From: JAWKTM01 sp041399085
Lineage (GTDB): Bacteria > Planctomycetota > Planctomycetia > Pirellulales > Pirellulaceae
Assembly: GCA_041399085.1 (NCBI GenBank)
Contig: JAWKTM010000034.1
Span: 10,926 to 74,925 of the forward strand
DNA length: 64,000 bases
Direction: 5' to 3'
The notes beneath the pieces are model-generated. The model worked only from the letters and a program-made list of their open reading frames with translations, had not been told where the DNA came from and did no database searches. Both the position numbers and the translations under genes were made by a program. This document shows positions 60,088 to 64,000 of the stretch, one piece after another. The first letter of the stretch is position 1. Each line of letters opens with the position of its first letter.

Positions 60088-63000
60088 TTACGGCTGTTTA
60101 GCGTTGGGAAAACGAATGACCAGCCAGCGGCTTTCGGCGGCGTGAAGATGCTCCCAGCCGAGTTGCTCGTAAAGGTCTCGTCGCTTTTTGTAATACCAAT
60201 AATTCGGCGCCGAGTGTGGCAAATAGCGATTCAGCAACGCGAGCGCTTCGCCATAGTGCTGCTTTCGCCGTTCGGCTCGAATGTGCAGCAGCACGTACTG
60301 CTGTTCGGTCGTGTCGACCCATTGAGCCAGTTCGCGAAAATTCGCCTCGAAGGCCGCGTCCAAGGCAGCTTGATCCCGGATCGGATGTTTGGCCACCACG
60401 TCGGGCAACTCCATGTATCCGAGCGCTCGGCCTTTGCGGTACAGCGTGTCGATCAGCGTCGCTCGCTGTTCGGTCATCGACTCGTGCCTTTCGCGCTCAG
60501 CCACGCTCTCGGGATCGTGACGGACGCCGAAGTACTGAGCGAGCTGCCGCGTGTTGATTTGTTTCAGCACCGCGTCGGCCGCTTCGACGACGCGCGGCAA
60601 GTGTTGTTTGCGGTGTTGTTCGTCGTCCAGCAGCTTCAGTCGCGCGACCAACACGGGCAAATGTCTGGGCCGCTGTTCGAGCAGTTCGGCTGCAAGCTGC
60701 TCGAACCCCCGTTCGTCGCGGGCCGCGGCGCGCGCTTCCAACACCCGCAGCTTGGCATCGAACACGGCATCGTCCAGTTGTTGCTTCGGCGACTTCTTCG
60801 CCCCGGTCGGTTTGCTGGTCGTGGATTTTTCCGAGGCCGCGTTCTTCGCCGAACTGATCGTGATACGTAGCGGATAGGCTTCGGGGCGGTGCTGCGAGCC
60901 GAACCGGCTGGAGTCACTCTTGCCATAACGAATCTCGCCCAGCAATTCGTCGCCAGCCGACCATTCCGTGGAACTGCGAACTGCGCTTGGCGTGGCCAGA
61001 AAGAATCCACGCTGCTGGCCGATTTCCAATGTCTCCGTGCGCATCGACGCATCGCCGGCGACGCCGACAGCCGATCCGAATAGGCCGTGATCGAAATCGT
61101 GCGGCCGATTGGCCGATCGACGCACAGCTCCAGATCACGCATCGCTTCCAGCCGTGCCGCATCGGTGGAAACGACTCGCATTCGCAACGAGTGGCTTCCC
61201 TTGTCCAAACGCTTGGCGTCCGGCCAAGCGTCGTCGTGCGCGACCTCGCGGCCGGCTTGGTCAGTCAGCGTCCAGAAAGTCGAACCCAACGCGGACTCAT
61301 ACAGCAGTTCGTCGATCGCCGGAAAACGAAACGTCGCCGTTCCCGCATTCGCTTGATCGATCGCGTAGTCCAGTTGTAATTCGTACAGCGGCTTCGCGTC
61401 CGGCATCGTCGCATCCAAACCGGAAACCGGCTCAACGGAGCTTTTGCTGGGACGCAGTCGGTGGCGATGCGTGGCCAGCGAAGCCGCCGGTGCCAGCGTC
61501 TCGCGAGCCACGGTCGCGGTTACCTCCTGCCAAGTGCCGGGCTCGTCGCTGGACCAAACGACCGCTCGGTCCGTCGGCTCCAGTCCGTGAAAGTGCAGTT
61601 CGCATTGCCAGTGCGTTGACGGGGCGGCTCGACCAATTCTGCGCGACGCACAGTTCCAGCGTGCCGCGACCATCCACGGCGAACGAATCCACGAACGATT
61701 CGCCCGGCGACAGCGTCGCGTATCGCTTCCATTCGCGTGCTTCGAACGAACGGCCATCGCGGCGTTCGACCGCGTGCAGAACCAGCGACGCGGGGCCTTC
61801 GTCGGAGGCGGCCAAGTCGCCGTTCGTCGACGCTTTGCGAGCTTCGTTGCCGCGTTGATTTGTCGGCGGTTTGTCGGCTGCGGGCACGGACTCGCGTCGC
61901 AATCGCACGTCCACCCAAGTCGCTCCGTGCGGCACGGCGATGAACTGCCGGTTCGCTTGGCCCGCCGTGAGCGAAAACGAGGCGCGAGCGGCCCGTCCGG
62001 CATGCGTCGGTCGTTGGGGCACGATGACGGTTACCGGCAACCGGAACAGCGGTCGGGCTTCGTCACCTTCATGAAACGCCGCATCGTCGTGGGCCAGCAC
62101 TTCAGCGAAATGAACTCCTGGCTCCAGCCGCGTAGGATCGACTTCGACTTGAAAACGATGTGTGCCATAAGTCAGCGGCAAATGCGGCGATACCTCGACC
62201 CACGATTGCGTCGTTGTTAGATGCAAAAGGCGATCGAGGTTCGATTTACTGGCGTTGTCCGTGCCGTGCGGCGCGGTCAAGCGAACCGAACATCGAAACG
62301 CACGAACCGACTGGGTCTCGTGAGGCTCGCGCAGGTAGATGCCGCGCTCGTTGCGACCGTCTTGAACCCGGACCTCTGTCTTCCAAGTGTCCTCGATGCG
62401 CCGCGGTTCGCGCGTCAGTTCGTCGAATGCCCGATCCACTTGGACCAGGCCGGCCCCTTGGGCGAACGGGCCGGCGGCCGAGACAGGTCGGGCCGTGTTC
62501 TGCATTGCTCGCCGCAAGGCATACGGTGACCAAGGTCGAGCTTGTTGCTTTAGTCCCGAGATCAACAACGCCACGGCGCCGCACGCGTTGGGCGAAGCCA
62601 TCGACGTGCCGCTCATTTGCATCGACCGCTGTTCGGTCCATCGCGGAACGGCCGCGACCGCGCCGCCCGGCGCGAACAGATCAACGCCCAGATCGCCGTC
62701 CCAAGTCGGCCCCAGCGACGTGAAGGTATATGCCATTTCGGGCAGCTTCGTTCGGATGGCATGTTCGGCCGCCATCATGGCCGGAGACACATACGCGCCG
62801 ACACCGATCACGGCCGAAGTCGTGCCGCCGGGCGATCCGACCGTGGATAACGCCGGTCCGCTGTTTCCCGCGCTGGCGACAAATGCGATGTTGTGTTTGT
62901 CGACGGTCTCCGTAATCAACTCCGTCAACCAGCCGCGATTTGGCGAATGAGTCGGTTCGCCATAACTCATGTTGATCGCATCGCAGTGATTGCGAACGGC

Positions 63001-64000
63001 GGCGGCCAACCCTCGGGCGATCGATTCGGCCGTTTCCATGCTGCCCAAACGAGGATCGCCGATCTTGACGGAAACGATCCGCGCGCCGGGCGCGACGCCG
63101 TTGCGTTGTGGCGAATCCGCGTGAAAACCGGCGATGATGCTGGCCACGTGCGTGCCATGTTCGCCGCTGTCCACGACGATCGACAGCCGCTCGCCGCTCT
63201 CTTCGATGTTGATCGCGAAGTTCAACGCGACTCCGTTGGCGAACGTGCCGTACTGCCGCTCGTCGCGAAAATTCGTCAGCAGCTTTTCGTCGCGGAGATC
63301 GCCATCTTCGTCCGTGTCGATCGCGGCTCGCCACCGCGCTCCATCGTGGAATGCCACGCAATCCAATAGCGGGCCGGGATCGTCAAAGTGATCGTGGGCG
63401 ATTCGGAGCTGCGCCAGTCGGGTGCGGAGTTCTTCGCTGTGTTGGCGCTGTTCTTCATTCGGCCGCGGATGCGTCTGTTCCCAAGCCGCGATCGACGTTC
63501 GCAATTCCCGTTCGATTTCTGTATGGCGTTGATCGAATGCTTCGCGTCGTTCGCGTTTCATGCGAGCGATCAAGCGTCCGGGAAAGAAGTCATAGGCTCG
63601 CTTCAGTCCCACGCGAATCGGCCGGTCTTGATCCAACCAACCGTCCGGCAAAGTTAGCTTGCGACCAGTCCGTCCTGTCAGTTGGCCGTCCTCGTCCGCT
63701 TGAGCAGCCGACAGTTGCACGTCGCCGCTGCCCGTGGCGTCGATCATGTCGACGATCTTGGGACGCCCGTCGGAAGTACGCTGCAAACCCGCCGCGCCTG
63801 GATCGACGCCCGTATCGAACACCGCCACGATCACGCCGCGGCCATCGTAGGTCGGATGCCGTTCGATGAATTCCAACGCGCGGATTTCACGCTTTGGCAG
63901 CAAGCCTTCGATCGGAAACGGCTCGGCGAACGCTGGATTCGCCGCAGCGAGCGCGAAGGCAGCAAATACAGCAGCGAAACTAAAAAACGCCAGCGAGCTG
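60088..64000 (-). CDS. Exported tripeptidyl-peptidase II-like S8 protease, N-terminus beyond window, two compensating frameshifts
   Basis: At least 1,304 codons. At the right edge the frame encodes a signal-peptide core (FAAVFAAFALAAANPAFA, cleavage before EPFP); the start codon lies outside. The subtilase domain shows the catalytic Asp (VAVFDTGVDPG), the TPP II insertion after it, His (GEHGTHVASIIAG), oxyanion Asn (ASAGNSGPA) and Ser (SGTSMASPNACG). The C-terminal region is TPP II-specific (ELCVAQNWSS, HFHGLEPTD, ELQLDYAIDQANAG, LPVLVARLKLLDD, helical end). The frame is left at a four-G run near 61621 and regained near 61085, so the net frame is kept. TPP II removes tripeptides from peptide N-termini. 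The eukaryotic enzyme is cytosolic; this one appears exported. Confidence 0.88.

Noticed and set aside
1..64000. tRNA or rRNA genes
   Set aside because: Intergenic gaps were scanned by eye for T-loop-like motifs and cloverleaf arms; none was convincing. A covariance-model search would be decisive.

Overview
The window looks like a chromosome segment of a planctomycete, probably Pirellulales-like. The markers are: two giant secreted proteins with the N-terminal FEPLEDRRMLA / FEPRVMLAS signature; a PVC-type membrane-bound dehydrogenase with HEAT repeats and a C-terminal heme domain; DUF1552, Gfo/Idh/MocA and sugar-esterase-like proteins with Tat-type leaders; five sulfatase genes; DUF4058 and Uma2 genes; and a bacterial tripeptidyl-peptidase II. 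Most of the DNA is GC-rich (about 60% by eye). No rRNA, tRNA, transposase or integrase was recognised.

Layout. 1-2184 (-): N-terminal part of ComEC, cut by the left edge. 2185-10473: a leader with an intrinsic-terminator-like hairpin, a ~2,400-residue matrixin/Calx-beta/PKD/RTX surface protein, then a strong hairpin running into fifteen 21-bp tandem repeats. 10474-16296 (+): cytochrome-type dehydrogenase, a TVP38-family membrane protein and a flavin disulfide oxidoreductase. 16654-24918: a signalling block. It holds a CheB-like/PAS4 hybrid histidine kinase whose phospho-acceptor His is Arg, a 78-residue protein right behind it that looks like an isolated DHp domain with an intact His, a Tat-exported esterase, and a second, canonical hybrid kinase.

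25119-42179 is unusual. A HerA-like ATPase, an iduronate-sulfatase-like gene and a two-domain alpha/beta hydrolase (all -), and an ~11-kb gene for a dockerin/Ig/heme-peroxidase/LVIVD surface protein (+), can all be read at protein level, but the frame changes very often. This tract ends in four to five ~660-bp tandem repeats. Its peroxidase module is circularly permuted inside another domain.

42315-55469 returns to mostly intact genes: Uma2, DUF4058, TPR lipoprotein, serS, M20 peptidase, clpS, rsmG, oxidoreductase, a frameshifted sulfatase, a ParE/antitoxin pair, an MrfA-type helicase and a stand-alone M41-like peptidase. 55490-64000 (-): a DUF1552-sulfatase-sulfatase operon (the last two genes overlap by ATGA) and a signal-peptide-bearing tripeptidyl-peptidase II cut by the right edge.

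Functionally the window joins housekeeping genes with degradation of sulfated polysaccharide and protein outside the cytoplasm, giant adhesin-like proteins, and two-component signalling. Single-base frameshifts are patchy: dense at 24.8-42.5 kb, with small clusters at 4.5, 16.0, 50.9-51.6, 54.3 and 61.1-61.6 kb. They read more like unpolished sequence than decay, because the encoded peptides stay conserved across each shift.
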